From: Fontivita pretiosa
GTDB taxonomy: Bacteria > Planctomycetota > Phycisphaerae > Tepidisphaerales > Tepidisphaeraceae
Assembly (NCBI RefSeq): GCF_050410795.1
Contig: NZ_CP191258.1
Span: 1,364,001 to 1,428,000 of the forward strand
Length of the DNA: 64,000 bases
Direction of reading: 5' to 3'
Shown here: positions 54,425-63,484 of the stretch, piece by piece
Position numbering within the stretch: the first letter of the stretch is position 1
How the letters are laid out: each line of letters opens with the position of its first letter
Position numbers and translations under genes: made by a program
Notes under the pieces: generated by a model
What the model was told of the DNA's origin: nothing
The model's database searches: none
Seen by the model: the letters and a program-made list of their open reading frames with translations, nothing else

Positions 54425-55312
54425 ATGGAGGCGATGCTTCAATCCAATCTGCCGTTTCCCGTTCGACACGGAAAGGTGCGCGATGTTTACGATCTGGGCG
54501 ATCAGTTGCTGATCGTGGCCACCGATCGCATCAGCGCCTTTGACGTGGTGCTGCCAGACCCGATCCCCGGCAAGGGCAAGATCCTCACGGCCTTGAGTGT
54601 CTTCTGGTTCCGGCACTTCGAGCGCGAGATCGAGCACCACCTGATCTCCACCGACGTCAGAACCTTCCCGCAGGCACTTCAGCCGTACAAGGATCAGCTT
54701 CGTGGCCGATCCATGCTGGTGAAAAAGTGTAAGGTCATTCCGATCGAGTGCGTGGCCCGGGGATACCTGGCCGGCTCGGGATGGAAAGAATACTCCCGCA
54801 CGCAGACGGTCTGCGGAATCAAGCTGCCCCCGAAACTGCGGCAATGCGACCGCCTGCCGGCGCCGATCTTCACCCCGGCCACCAAGGAACAGACCGGACA
54901 CGACATCAACATCAGCTACGAGGAGATGATCGCGCGGGTAGGCGCGGGGCTGGCCGATGAGCTGCGCGAAAAAACGCTTCGCATCTACACGCAGGCGATG
55001 GAATATGCCCTGGCCCGAGGCGTGATCATCGCCGACACCAAGTTCGAGTTCGGGCAGCTTCCCGACGGCAGGGTGATCCTCATCGACGAGATCCTCACCC
55101 CCGACAGCAGCCGCTTCTGGCCCGCCGACGAGTACGAACCCGGCCACGATCAACCCAGCTTTGACAAGCAGTATGTCCGCAACTGGCTGGAAAGCCGTGA
55201 CTGGGACAAGACCCCGCCGGCGCCCAAGCTGCCCTTCGAGGTGATCGAAGGGACCAAGCGAAGATACCTGGAAGCCTATCAGAAGCTGACCGGCGCGACG
55301 TTGAAGCTGTAA
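54425..55312 (+). CDS. purC: Phosphoribosylaminoimidazole-succinocarboxamide synthase
   Basis: A 295-residue purine-synthesis enzyme joining aspartate to CAIR. Signatures: RHGKVRDVYDLGDQLLIVAT, DRISAFDVVLPDPIPGKGKI, KCKVIPIECVARGYLAGSGW, ADTKFEFG, LIDEILTPDSSRFWPADEYE. It resembles the yeast/plant-like longer SAICAR synthases. ATG 54425 is used; ATG 54434 is an alternative. Other purine genes are absent nearby. Confidence 0.96.
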   Translation: MEAMLQSNLPFPVRHGKVRDVYDLGDQLLIVATDRISAFDVVLPDPIPGKGKILTALSVFWFRHFEREIEHHLISTDVRTFPQALQPYKDQLRGRSMLVKKCKVIPIECVARGYLAGSGWKEYSRTQTVCGIKLPPKLRQCDRLPAPIFTPATKEQTGHDINISYEEMIARVGAGLADELREKTLRIYTQAMEYALARGVIIADTKFEFGQLPDGRVILIDEILTPDSSRFWPADEYEPGHDQPSFDKQYVRNWLESRDWDKTPPAPKLPFEVIEGTKRRYLEAYQKLTGATLKL

Positions 55313-55334
55313 CACCGTGCTTTGTCCATAAACG

Positions 55335-55370
55335 GCCAGGCCCTCTCCCGGCGACGGGAGAGGGCCTGGC
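55335..55370. terminator. Perfect 16-bp hairpin with GCGA loop
   Basis: The arms 55335-55350 and 55355-55370 pair perfectly (outer GCCAGGCCCTC, inner TCCCG) around a GNRA-type tetraloop. It lies between the converging purC and the 55400 gene, so it probably ends transcription from both sides. No T-run is present. Confidence 0.7.
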
Positions 55371-55399
55371 TCGCATGAATCTTCCGCCGGGCGGATGGC

Positions 55400-55828
55400 T
55401 CACTCGGCCGTGAGCAGATAGCGGTTGTACACCGATCCCCAGTTCCTGATCCTGATCGTAAACGGACCAGTCCATTTCGGGGTGATGTCACAGACGCAGT
55501 AGTCGGTGTCACCCACATCCGAAGCGACGAGGTTGTTGAACTCGTCGTAAATGAACAGATCCAGGTCGGTGTCACCATCTCCATCAACAATGATCCGGGT
55601 CCTCTCGCCGCCGACCAGCCGGATCTGGTAGACGTCGGTGCTGTGGGCCAGCACGCGCTCGTGGGCGACCTTCCGCCCGCCGACGGGTTGCGCCCGGGAC
55701 GGTGCGGCCGCGGCGGCAATCGCAAGCGCGATGCCCGTCAGCAGCGCTGCCCTGCGTGGTCGGATCCACCGGCCAACGCCACAAGCCGCAGACGAAAACG
55801 CGGTGCGAAACGGAATGTGGTGCAGCAT
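55400..55828 (-). CDS. Exported protein with pre-peptidase-type beta domain
   Basis: A 142-residue protein with a long basic signal peptide (RRAALLTGIALAIAAAAAPS, cleavage near RAQP). The mature part (AHERVLAHSTDVYQIRLVGG, GDGDTDLDLFIYDEFNNLVA, TPKWTGPFTIRIRNWGSVYN) matches the bacterial pre-peptidase C-terminal (PPC) beta-sandwich pattern. It stands alone without a protease domain. AAAGGAG precedes ATG 55828. It lies 130 bases behind the Ser/Thr kinase gene on the same strand. Confidence 0.75.
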   Translation of the reverse strand: MLHHIPFRTAFSSAACGVGRWIRPRRAALLTGIALAIAAAAAPSRAQPVGGRKVAHERVLAHSTDVYQIRLVGGERTRIIVDGDGDTDLDLFIYDEFNNLVASDVGDTDYCVCDITPKWTGPFTIRIRNWGSVYNRYLLTAE

Positions 55829-55960
55829 GGTCAATCTCCTTTGGGCCGGCACTGTCCGGCACCGCAAACCGGTAGGTCGGCAAGCACGGTCTGCTGACAG
55901 CGCTCCCCGCGCCTGCCCTCAACAGGGCAGCGATCTCAACGGGCTCGGCGTGTGTGATGG

Positions 55961-58675
55961 TCAGCGTGACATGGTGGTGTCGGGCCGAGATGCGGCTGTG
56001 GCCGACAAGGGCCGGGTCGTCGTCTCCAACTCCCCTGCCCTGGCACGCCAACGCTGCGCGTCGGCGGCGCGATCCGTCTCGGTGTACAGATTCGCCAACG
56101 CGTCGGCGATTCGCCACAGGTTCGGATTGCCCGGCCAGGCGTTGCTCAACCGCTCGAAGGCATCGAGCAGAAGCGGTTCCGCCTCGCCATAGTTACCGAG
56201 CTTGAGCATGGCGCGTCCGAGCTCGGCGGCGCACACCGCCGCCAGCGCCGGCGGCGTGCCGGCAGCGCGCCGCACTGTCGCGTGCGTCGCGCGCAGAACC
56301 TCCTGGGCTTCGGTGTATAAGCCCCTTCGGATCAGCAGGCTTCCCCAATCAACTCCGGCGCGAATCGTATCAGCATGTTCAGCGCCGAGCAGGCGCATCC
56401 GGCCCTCGAACACCTGCCGGACCAACGGCTCGGCCTCATCGAATCTGCCCCGCGCGCCCAGAACGCGCGCCAGGTGCGACATCAACGTAAAGGTATCGAG
56501 ATTGGGCGCGCCGCTGTTCGCCTGCGATGCGGAAATCGCCTGCCGGCAGAGCTGCTCGGCCTCGTCCAGCTTGCCGAGCAACTGTGCCGCGCGAGCCAGG
56601 TTCTGCCTCGCGGCGATGACAATGGAATCCTGTGGTCCGAGTCTGGCCGAGGCGGCCGCGAGCAGATCGCGCAGCTTGGCTTCGGCTTCGCTCACGTCGC
56701 CGCGCTCCAGGAGGAAACCCGCGTAGCGAAGCTGCGCCCCGAGCGTATCGCGGTGCGATTCGCCGAGGCACTGGCGACGACCCTCATAAGCGCGGCCAAG
56801 AAACCCTTCGGCGTCGTCGAACTTGCGCTGCTGCTGCAAGACCGCCCCGAGATTGATCTCGATCGTCAGCGCCACTGTGTCATCCGGCGACAGATGGGTT
56901 TGCGCCAAGGTCAGTGCTCGACGGAGGACGCTCTCGGCCGCCGCCAGCTTCTCCTGAGCTATGAGCACGGTCGCCAGGTTCTGCAGATAACGGATCGACT
57001 CGCGATCTTCCCTGCTCAGTGCCGAGTCGCTCTGCTCGACCGCCTCCCGCGCCATCTGCTCGGCTTCGTCGAGCTTTCCCAGCCGCTGAAGCACCGAGGA
57101 GAAGTTGCTCATCGCACGAGCCGTGTCCGCGACCTGCGGCGCCGGCGGACGGGCATAGCTGGCCAGAAGTTGACGATAGAGCTGTTCGGATTCATCCAGC
57201 CGACCCTGGTCGTCGCGAAGGACAGCCAGATTGTTCAGGGCCGCGCGTGTCGCGGGATCATCCTCGCCCAGGTGCATCCGCCGCAATCGCAGCACCTGCT
57301 GCATGTGGCTATCGGCATCTGCGAAGATCCCCAGTCCGTGAAAGGACTGCCCGATCGCCTCGCGTGCGGCCGCCTCCAGCAGCGGATCGCCGCCGAGCAT
57401 GGGGACGATGCGCTGGCTGGCGGCGCCCAGCGCCTGGGCGATCGTCACATGCTGCCCGCCGCCTTGTTCGGGATCTGCGCTGCTCAGCGCCTGGATCATG
57501 AACTGGGTGAGTGCACCGGACCTGCCCGCCTCGCGCCGCGCCTGATCGCGCGCCCGCAAGGCGCTGACCGCCAGCGCGGTCATCCCCGCCGCCGCGCCCA
57601 CCGCAATACACAGGATCGCCGTTACCATGCCCACCAGCGCCTTGTTACGCCTGGCGAATTTCCGCAGGTTGTACCAGGTGCTCGGCGGGCGCGCGGTGAT
57701 CGGCTCGTAGTCTAGATAGCGTTGGACATCGGCGGCCATCGCGCCTGCGGTGGGATAGCGCCGGCTCTTGTCCTTGTCCAGCGCCTTGCCCACGATGGTC
57801 TCGACATCGCCGCGCAGACTTCTGTTGATGCTGCTCAGGCGGCTGGGTTCCTCCTCGCAGATCACGCGTGCGACTTCCGGCAGCGGCAGATCGTGTACCG
57901 TGTATGGCATCCGCCCGGTCAGAAGCTCGAATCCGACCACGCCCAGCGCGTATACGTCGGTGGCATGATCCAGCTCGTCCACCTTTCCGCGCACCTGCTC
58001 GGGGGCCATGTACTGCACCGTTCCGACCAGCGCGCCGGTTCGGGTGTGCAGCGACGCGACCGCCAGCGCGTCGGCTTCGATCGCCCGGGCAACGCCGAAG
58101 TCGATGATCTTCGGCCGGCCGTCGGGGGTGATCAGGATGTTGTCGGGCTTCAGATCACGGTGGACGATGCCGCGGCTGTGGGCGTGCTCGACCGCCTGGC
58201 AGATCGCCAGCAGCAGCTCGACGCGCTGGCGGAGTGTGAGCGGGTCGTTGGCCTGGTGTTGGGCGAGGTAGTCGTCCAGCGGCTGGCCATGGACGAACTC
58301 CATCGCGAAATAGGGCCGTGGCCCGGCGCCGCCGCCGTCGTCGTGAATGCCCGCGTGGTAAACCCGCGCGATCCCCGGATGTTCCAGCCGCGCCAGAAGC
58401 TTGGCTTCGTACTCGAAGCGGCGGAGCATCTCGTCGGACACCAACCCCGGGCGGATCAGCTTCAGGGCGACGCGTTGCCCCAGGCGTCGGTGCTCGGCCT
58501 CGTAGACCACGCCCATCCCGCCCTGTTTGATCTTGCGGAGGATCCGGTACTCGCCGATGCAGTCGTCGCGCATCGCCTCGACCAGATCGCGCGCCTTTTG
58601 CAGCTCCAGCGTGTTGTATGCCGCGGCGCCTGGCTCGTGCGGGCGGGTCTGACCCTGTTCGCCTGTGTCGCTCAT
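55961..58675 (-). CDS. Membrane Ser/Thr protein kinase with TPR extracellular tail
   Basis: A 904-residue kinase. Kinase domain about 40-320: Gly loop IKQGGMGVVYEA, Lys72 in VALKLI, catalytic HRDLKPDN (172-179), DFG at 192-194, YMAPEQ. A TM segment lies near 346-371 (ALVGMVTAILCIAVGAAAGM). The C-terminal 530 residues are tetratricopeptide/kinesin-light-chain-like repeats, each about 42 residues with RR(M)HLGEDDPATRAALNNLA-type units. This PknB-like, TPR-tailed form is common in planctomycetes. AGGGG lies before ATG 58675. Substrates unknown. Confidence 0.93.
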   Translation of the reverse strand: MSDTGEQGQTRPHEPGAAAYNTLELQKARDLVEAMRDDCIGEYRILRKIKQGGMGVVYEAEHRRLGQRVALKLIRPGLVSDEMLRRFEYEAKLLARLEHPGIARVYHAGIHDDGGGAGPRPYFAMEFVHGQPLDDYLAQHQANDPLTLRQRVELLLAICQAVEHAHSRGIVHRDLKPDNILITPDGRPKIIDFGVARAIEADALAVASLHTRTGALVGTVQYMAPEQVRGKVDELDHATDVYALGVVGFELLTGRMPYTVHDLPLPEVARVICEEEPSRLSSINRSLRGDVETIVGKALDKDKSRRYPTAGAMAADVQRYLDYEPITARPPSTWYNLRKFARRNKALVGMVTAILCIAVGAAAGMTALAVSALRARDQARREAGRSGALTQFMIQALSSADPEQGGGQHVTIAQALGAASQRIVPMLGGDPLLEAAAREAIGQSFHGLGIFADADSHMQQVLRLRRMHLGEDDPATRAALNNLAVLRDDQGRLDESEQLYRQLLASYARPPAPQVADTARAMSNFSSVLQRLGKLDEAEQMAREAVEQSDSALSREDRESIRYLQNLATVLIAQEKLAAAESVLRRALTLAQTHLSPDDTVALTIEINLGAVLQQQRKFDDAEGFLGRAYEGRRQCLGESHRDTLGAQLRYAGFLLERGDVSEAEAKLRDLLAAASARLGPQDSIVIAARQNLARAAQLLGKLDEAEQLCRQAISASQANSGAPNLDTFTLMSHLARVLGARGRFDEAEPLVRQVFEGRMRLLGAEHADTIRAGVDWGSLLIRRGLYTEAQEVLRATHATVRRAAGTPPALAAVCAAELGRAMLKLGNYGEAEPLLLDAFERLSNAWPGNPNLWRIADALANLYTETDRAADAQRWRARAGELETTTRPLSATAASRPDTTMSR

Positions 58676-58822
58676 ATCAATACCCCTGGGTCCGCGACGG
58701 AGAGCTGAGTTACAGACGTGCACCAGTGATGCTAACGATCGCCGGATCGACCGTCGAGGAAAATCATGGAATCATAAGACGAAACGCACGTGGGTTTCGT
58801 CCGTGTCCCTCGCCCGTCTTGA

Positions 58823-58943
58823 GTAGCATGGAGTGATGAAGAGCCCGAAGCTCGGACTTTCGAATTCGAGTGCACCGCGCATGGCCGGGACGACCATGCC
58901 ACAATTGGCTCGGACGTGTCACGGAGGGTCCCGCTCGTGATAC
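58823..58943 (+). repeat. Dispersed intergenic repeat, copy C
   Basis: Shares with copies A and B: GGAGTGATGAAGAGCCCGAA, GGACTTTCGAATTCGAGTG, CATGGCCGGGACGACCATG and GGCTCGGACGTGTCACGG. It is shorter and the inner palindrome has one mismatch. It sits between the divergent kinase and asnS genes (58676-59073 gap); no gene is there. Confidence 0.75.
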
Positions 58944-59073
58944 GGGGCGGCCAACCCACGCAGTGAAGCCTCGGCTTGTTGCCCGGGGCGTGGTTCGTCG
59001 TTGATAATCCGACCGCTGATGCGAAGGATGGGGCGAGGGATCGGATCGCGATGAAGTAGAGAGGACCAACACC

Positions 59074-60474
59074 ATGGCCGATGTCTGTGTCGCCGAAGCG
59101 CTGCGAGGAAAAGTGCCCGTCGGGTCTGAAGTGACGGTAAAAGGGTGGATCCGCACGCGGCGGGACTCCAAGGGCGGGTTTTCTTTTCTGACGATCAATG
59201 ACGGTTCATGTCTGGATTCGATCCAGGTCGTGGCGCCGAACACCCTGCCGAACTACAACGCCGAGATTCTGCGCCTGACCAGCGGCGCTTCGGTGATCAC
59301 CACCGGAACGCTGGTGCAGTCGCCGGGCAAGGGGCAGGCCTATGAAATCCAGGCCAGCCGGGTGCAGGTCGTGGGCATGGTGGATGATCCGGACACGTAT
59401 CCGATCCAGCCGAAGCATCATACGTTCGAGTATCTGCGGCAGGTGGCGCACCTTCGCCCGCGGACCAACACCTTCGGCGCCGTGACGCGCGTGCGGCACA
59501 CGTTGAGCATGGCGATCCACCGCTTCTTCCACGAGCGCGGCTTCTACTGGATCCACACGCCGATCATCACCTGCTCGGACTGCGAGGGAGCCGGGCAGAT
59601 GTTCAAGGTCAGCACGCTGGATCTGGCCAACCTGCCGCGCACGCCCGATGGAAAGATCGACTACTCCAGGGACTTTTTCGGCAAACCGGCCAACCTGACC
59701 GTCTCGGGGCAACTGGAGGTCGAAGCATACTGCCTGGCGATGAGCAAGGTGTACACCTTTGGTCCGACCTTCCGCGCGGAAAACTCCAACACGCCGCGAC
59801 ATCTGGCCGAGTTCTGGATGATCGAACCGGAGATCGCTTTCGCCGACCTCAAGGCCGATGCGGACCTGGCCGAGGCGTTCCTCAAATACATCTTCCGGGC
59901 ATTGCTGGAGGAACGCGCCGACGACATGAAGTTCTTCGCCGACCGCATCGACAAGAATTGCATCCAGCGGCTGGAGAAGTTCATCGACTCCAGCTTCGAG
60001 CGAATCAGCTACACCGACGCGATCGCAGCGCTGGAGAAGAGCGGTCGGAAGTTCGAGTTCCCGGTGAAATGGGGCGTGGATCTCCAGACCGAGCACGAGC
60101 GATATCTGACCGAGGAGCTGTTCGGCCGGCCGGTCGTCGTGATGAACTATCCCAAGCAGATCAAGGCGTTTTACATGCGGCTGAACGACGACGAGCGAAC
60201 GGTGGCGGCGATGGATGTGTTGGCGCCTGGGATTGGGGAGATCATCGGGGGCAGCCAGCGCGAGGAAAGGCTGGACGTGCTGGACCGCCGGATGGATGAG
60301 CTGCACCTGGACAAGGATGCGTACTGGTGGTATCGCGACCTGCGGCGCTACGGGACGGTTCCGCACGCGGGCTTTGGCCTGGGCTTCGAGCGGACGATCA
60401 TGTACGCCACCGGCATGGCCAACGTGCGGGACGTGATACCCTTCCCGCGCACGCCGGGCAACGCGGAGTTTTGA
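59074..60474 (+). CDS. asnS: Asparaginyl-tRNA synthetase
   Basis: A 466-residue class IIb synthetase. OB-fold anticodon-binding domain about 15-115 (VTVKGWIRTRRDSKGGFSFL), then motif 2 region TFRAENSNTPRHLAEFWMIE and motif 3 GFGLGFERTIMYATGMANVR with the class II Arg. The AsnRS-type VRHTLSMAIHRFFHERGFYW and CEGAGQMFKVS are present. Full length. GAGAGGACC lies before the ATG. Confidence 0.96.
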   Translation: MADVCVAEALRGKVPVGSEVTVKGWIRTRRDSKGGFSFLTINDGSCLDSIQVVAPNTLPNYNAEILRLTSGASVITTGTLVQSPGKGQAYEIQASRVQVVGMVDDPDTYPIQPKHHTFEYLRQVAHLRPRTNTFGAVTRVRHTLSMAIHRFFHERGFYWIHTPIITCSDCEGAGQMFKVSTLDLANLPRTPDGKIDYSRDFFGKPANLTVSGQLEVEAYCLAMSKVYTFGPTFRAENSNTPRHLAEFWMIEPEIAFADLKADADLAEAFLKYIFRALLEERADDMKFFADRIDKNCIQRLEKFIDSSFERISYTDAIAALEKSGRKFEFPVKWGVDLQTEHERYLTEELFGRPVVVMNYPKQIKAFYMRLNDDERTVAAMDVLAPGIGEIIGGSQREERLDVLDRRMDELHLDKDAYWWYRDLRRYGTVPHAGFGLGFERTIMYATGMANVRDVIPFPRTPGNAEF

Positions 60475-60527
60475 AAAAGGGGTCGGGAGTGTTTTCTGCC
60501 ATGCGGAAAAGACTCCCGACCCCTTTT
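60475..60527 (+). terminator. Large GGGGTCGGGAG palindrome behind asnS
   Basis: Directly after the TGA of asnS: arm 60475-60490 (AAAAGGGGTCGGGAGT) pairs perfectly with 60512-60527 (ACTCCCGACCCCTTTT), and inner TTTTC/GAAAA adds more pairs. The downstream arm ends in T4, so it can act as a terminator. A half copy follows another stop codon at 21575-21613. Confidence 0.7.
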
Positions 60528-60595
60528 CGGGTTTGGCGCGGGGGGCGTCCGCCGTATACTGCGCGGATCGACCGTTTACAGGAGCATTAAACCCC

Positions 60596-61588
60596 ATGAA
60601 CGTACTGGTGGCCGGCGGGGCCGGATACATCGGATCGCACACCGTCAAACTGCTCAAGCAGACCGGGCACACGCCGGTGATCTACGACAACGCCTCCCGC
60701 GGACACAAGGTGGTGGCGGAAATCCTCAGGGTCCCGGCGGTCTGGGCGGATCTGGACGACAAGCCAACGCTCATCCGCACCCTGCGCGACTACCGGATCG
60801 ACACCGTGATGCATTTCGCCGCCTACGCCTACGTTGGGGAATCGGTCGAAAAGCCACTGGAGTACTACCGCAACAACGTCGCCACAACCATCAGCGTGCT
60901 GGAGTCGATGCGCGACGCAGGGGTCAAGCGGTTCGTCTTCTCCAGCACCTGCGCCACCTACGGCGACCCGGAAAAAGTCCCCATCACCGAAGACGAAAAA
61001 CAGGCTCCGGTTTCCCCATACGGACGAAGCAAACTGATGGTCGAGCAGATCCTCAAGGACTACCTGGTGGCCGACAGGCAGTTCTGCTTCGCCTCGCTGC
61101 GGTACTTCAATGCCAGCGGCTGCGCCATGGATGGCACACTCGGGGAAGATCATGACCCCGAAACGCACCTGATCCCGGTGGTGCTTCAGGCCGTGCTGGG
61201 CGTCCGCCCGAAGGTCACCGTCTTCGGCACCGACTACCCCACGCCGGATGGCACCAACATCCGGGACTACATCCATGTGGAGGATCTGGCCGACGCGCAC
61301 ATCAAGGCGATGGAGAAGCTTTCGCCCGGGCAGTCGATCTTCTGCAATCTGGGGACAGGATCGGGGTTCTCGGTTAAGCAAATCATTGCTACGGTGGAGA
61401 AAGTGACCGGTCGAAAAGTGCCGGTGGAGTACGGTCCGCGGCGTGCCGGGGACGCGGTGGCACTGTGGGCCGACCCCACCCGCGCCAAGCAACTGCTCGG
61501 TTGGGAAGCCCGCTACAAAGACCCGGAAACCATCATCCGCTCGGCGTGGAACTGGTTCCAGAAACACCCCAGAGGGTACGACAAATGA
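60596..61588 (+). CDS. galE: UDP-glucose 4-epimerase
   Basis: A 330-residue short-chain dehydrogenase: GGAGYIGSH NAD-binding loop (7-15), AAYAYVGESV, FSSTCATYG catalytic Ser/Thr, and the YxxxK pair in SPYGRSKL; RYFNASG follows. It interconverts UDP-glucose and UDP-galactose, feeding glycans. AGGAG lies 10 bases upstream of ATG 60596. Length is typical of bacterial GalE. Confidence 0.93.
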   Translation: MNVLVAGGAGYIGSHTVKLLKQTGHTPVIYDNASRGHKVVAEILRVPAVWADLDDKPTLIRTLRDYRIDTVMHFAAYAYVGESVEKPLEYYRNNVATTISVLESMRDAGVKRFVFSSTCATYGDPEKVPITEDEKQAPVSPYGRSKLMVEQILKDYLVADRQFCFASLRYFNASGCAMDGTLGEDHDPETHLIPVVLQAVLGVRPKVTVFGTDYPTPDGTNIRDYIHVEDLADAHIKAMEKLSPGQSIFCNLGTGSGFSVKQIIATVEKVTGRKVPVEYGPRRAGDAVALWADPTRAKQLLGWEARYKDPETIIRSAWNWFQKHPRGYDK

Positions 61589-61685
61589 CCAGCGGATTTT
61601 GCCCAGGGCAACAGGCTCGCCGCCGCGGAAAACCGGCCGCTTTCCGTATCAGCAGCGTCGCATCTGCGACACACCGGAGCAACGC

Positions 61686-61916
61686 ATGAATGCACGGATC
61701 GGTCTGGCGGCAACGCTGTCCATCGTGGCGGCGATCGGTTCCTTCTTCGTCAACCCCCTGCTGGGGTTTTTTCTGTCGCTGGCGGCGATCTTCCTGGGGA
61801 TCATCGGCTTTGTGATGGCCGCCTCCCCGCGCGTTCGAGGCGGAATCCTCAGCATCTTCTCGATCCTGCTCGGAATCGTCGGGCTGTTCGTCAGCATTCT
61901 CAAGGCCCTGTTGTAG
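61686..61916 (+). CDS. Small membrane protein
   Basis: A 76-residue protein with three hydrophobic segments: LAATLSIVAAIGSFFV, LLGFFLSLAAIFLGIIGFVM, LSIFSILLGIVGLFVSILKAL. Gly/Ile-rich packing resembles DUF4190-type small proteins. No Shine-Dalgarno sequence is evident. A terminator-like hairpin falls inside the reading frame. Confidence 0.65.
   Translation: MNARIGLAATLSIVAAIGSFFVNPLLGFFLSLAAIFLGIIGFVMAASPRVRGGILSIFSILLGIVGLFVSILKALL
61752..61772 (+). terminator. Terminator-like hairpin within a small reading frame
   Basis: AACCCC-CTGCT-GGGGTT followed by TTTT is a textbook Rho-independent shape. It lies inside the 61686 frame (residues NPLLGFF). It could end galE transcripts, attenuate the small gene, or be a coincidence of codons. 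Confidence 0.35.
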
Positions 61917-61995
61917 ACCGACAACGACAGAACCACGAACAATCGCGCCCCGCAGGAGCTGAACCTGGCCGATTTCCTCCGATCGCCGGAATATC

Positions 61996-63423
61996 ATGTT
62001 GGCAGCCATGGACGAGCGCATCGTCAAGCTTGCCGAAAAGGCCAAAGCCCTGCCCAAAGCTCCGGGCGTCTATCTGATGAAAGACGACCGCGGGCGGGTG
62101 ATCTATATCGGCAAATCCGCCTGCCTGCGCGATCGCGTCTGCTCCTACTTCCAGGCTTCGACGAAGCTGGAGTACAAGAAGGCCGGGCTGCTCGAGGAAG
62201 TCGTCGATTTCGACATCATCCAAACCGATTCCGAAGTCGAGGCGCTACTGGCCGAGAACCGGTTGATCAAAGACATCCAGCCGAAGTACAACGCCCGGCT
62301 GCTGGACGACAAGACTTATCCGTATCTGATGGTGACGACCGGCGAAGACTACCCCGGCGTATACGTCACCCGCGAGCCGCGCACGCAGGGAGTAAAGCTC
62401 TATGGGCCGTTCACCAGCGTCAACGCGCTCAAGGACGCGGTCACGCATCTTCAGAAGGCCTTCCGCTTCCGCACGTGTCATCTGGATATCCGGGAGGACG
62501 ACCCTTCTCGCCGGTTCTTCCGTCCGTGCCTGCTTTATGCGATCAAGCAATGCACGGCGCCGTGCGCTGACAAGGTCTCCCGCGAGAGTTACAACCAGGA
62601 CATTCGACGTCTGATCAGGTTTCTCGACGGCGAACGAAAGTCCATCCTGCGCGACCTGGAGAAGGAGATGAATCAGGCGGCGGCGGAGCTGCGTTTCGAG
62701 CAGGCGGCCAGAATCCGCGACGAGATCCGCGCGCTTCAGGCCCTGGGGCATCGCGCACGCAAGGGCGAACAGCAGTTCTGGCAACCCGAGGCGTTCATCC
62801 ACAACCCCCAGCAGGGCGTCGCCGCGCTGCAACAGGCACTGGGGCTGCCCGAGCCGCCCAGAATCCTCGAGGCCATTGATATCGCCCATCTTCAGGGCGG
62901 CGAGATGGTCGGATCCAAAGTCACCTTCATCGATGGCGTGCCGTTCAAGGATGCCTACCGCCGCTACAAAATCCGCCACGCACAGGGCAACAACGATTAT
63001 CTGAGCATTCAGGAAGTGGTCTGGCGGCGCTATCGCGAGGCCGGGGCCAACAACGAGCTGTACCCGGATGTGATCCTGATCGATGGCGGGCTGGGTCAGC
63101 TCCACGCCGCCATGGACGTGTTCAAAACCATGGACTTCAGGCCCCCGATGGTGATCTCGCTGGCCAAGAAGCAGGAACTGATCTACGTGCAGGGCCAGAC
63201 GGAACCGCTGCGTCTGGCGCGGAACAATCCGGCGTTGAAGATGCTCCAGTACCTGCGTGACGAGGCGCACCGTTTCGCGCAGCACTATCACCACATTCTT
63301 CGACGCAAGGCGCAGATCGACGAGCAGGTGAAACAGGGGCGTCGTCCCCCGCCGCGGCGACGCAAGGGCCCGGATTCGCCGGCCAACGGCCCGCCCCAAC
63401 CGCCGACAACCCCATCCGAGTGA
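61996..63423 (+). CDS. uvrC: Excinuclease ABC subunit C, short form
   Basis: A 475-residue UvrC. GIY-YIG nuclease domain about 22-95 (PGVYLMKDDRGRVIYIGKS), Cys cluster CHLDIREDD...CLLYAIKQCTAPC (about 157-194), UVR domain about 210-245 (DLEKEMNQAAAELRFEQAAR), and RNase H-like endonuclease about 290-445 (DIAHLQGGEMVGSKVTFIDG, PDVILIDGGLGQLHAAM, LRDEAHRFAQHYH). The usual C-terminal tandem helix-hairpin-helix domain (about 130 residues) is absent; instead a Pro/Arg tail follows. No frame disruption is seen, so this looks like a natural short form. Confidence 0.92.
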   Translation: MLAAMDERIVKLAEKAKALPKAPGVYLMKDDRGRVIYIGKSACLRDRVCSYFQASTKLEYKKAGLLEEVVDFDIIQTDSEVEALLAENRLIKDIQPKYNARLLDDKTYPYLMVTTGEDYPGVYVTREPRTQGVKLYGPFTSVNALKDAVTHLQKAFRFRTCHLDIREDDPSRRFFRPCLLYAIKQCTAPCADKVSRESYNQDIRRLIRFLDGERKSILRDLEKEMNQAAAELRFEQAARIRDEIRALQALGHRARKGEQQFWQPEAFIHNPQQGVAALQQALGLPEPPRILEAIDIAHLQGGEMVGSKVTFIDGVPFKDAYRRYKIRHAQGNNDYLSIQEVVWRRYREAGANNELYPDVILIDGGLGQLHAAMDVFKTMDFRPPMVISLAKKQELIYVQGQTEPLRLARNNPALKMLQYLRDEAHRFAQHYHHILRRKAQIDEQVKQGRRPPPRRRKGPDSPANGPPQPPTTPSE

Positions 63424-63484
63424 TGCGGCATGTGAAACGCGCTCGGCGCCGAAGATCGGATGTTTGCAAGTCAGTTGATGCACC

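Noticed and set aside
56375..57715. Plus-strand open frame opposite the kinase TPR region
   Set aside because: Antisense shadow of regular TPR repeats, which keep the other frame open.
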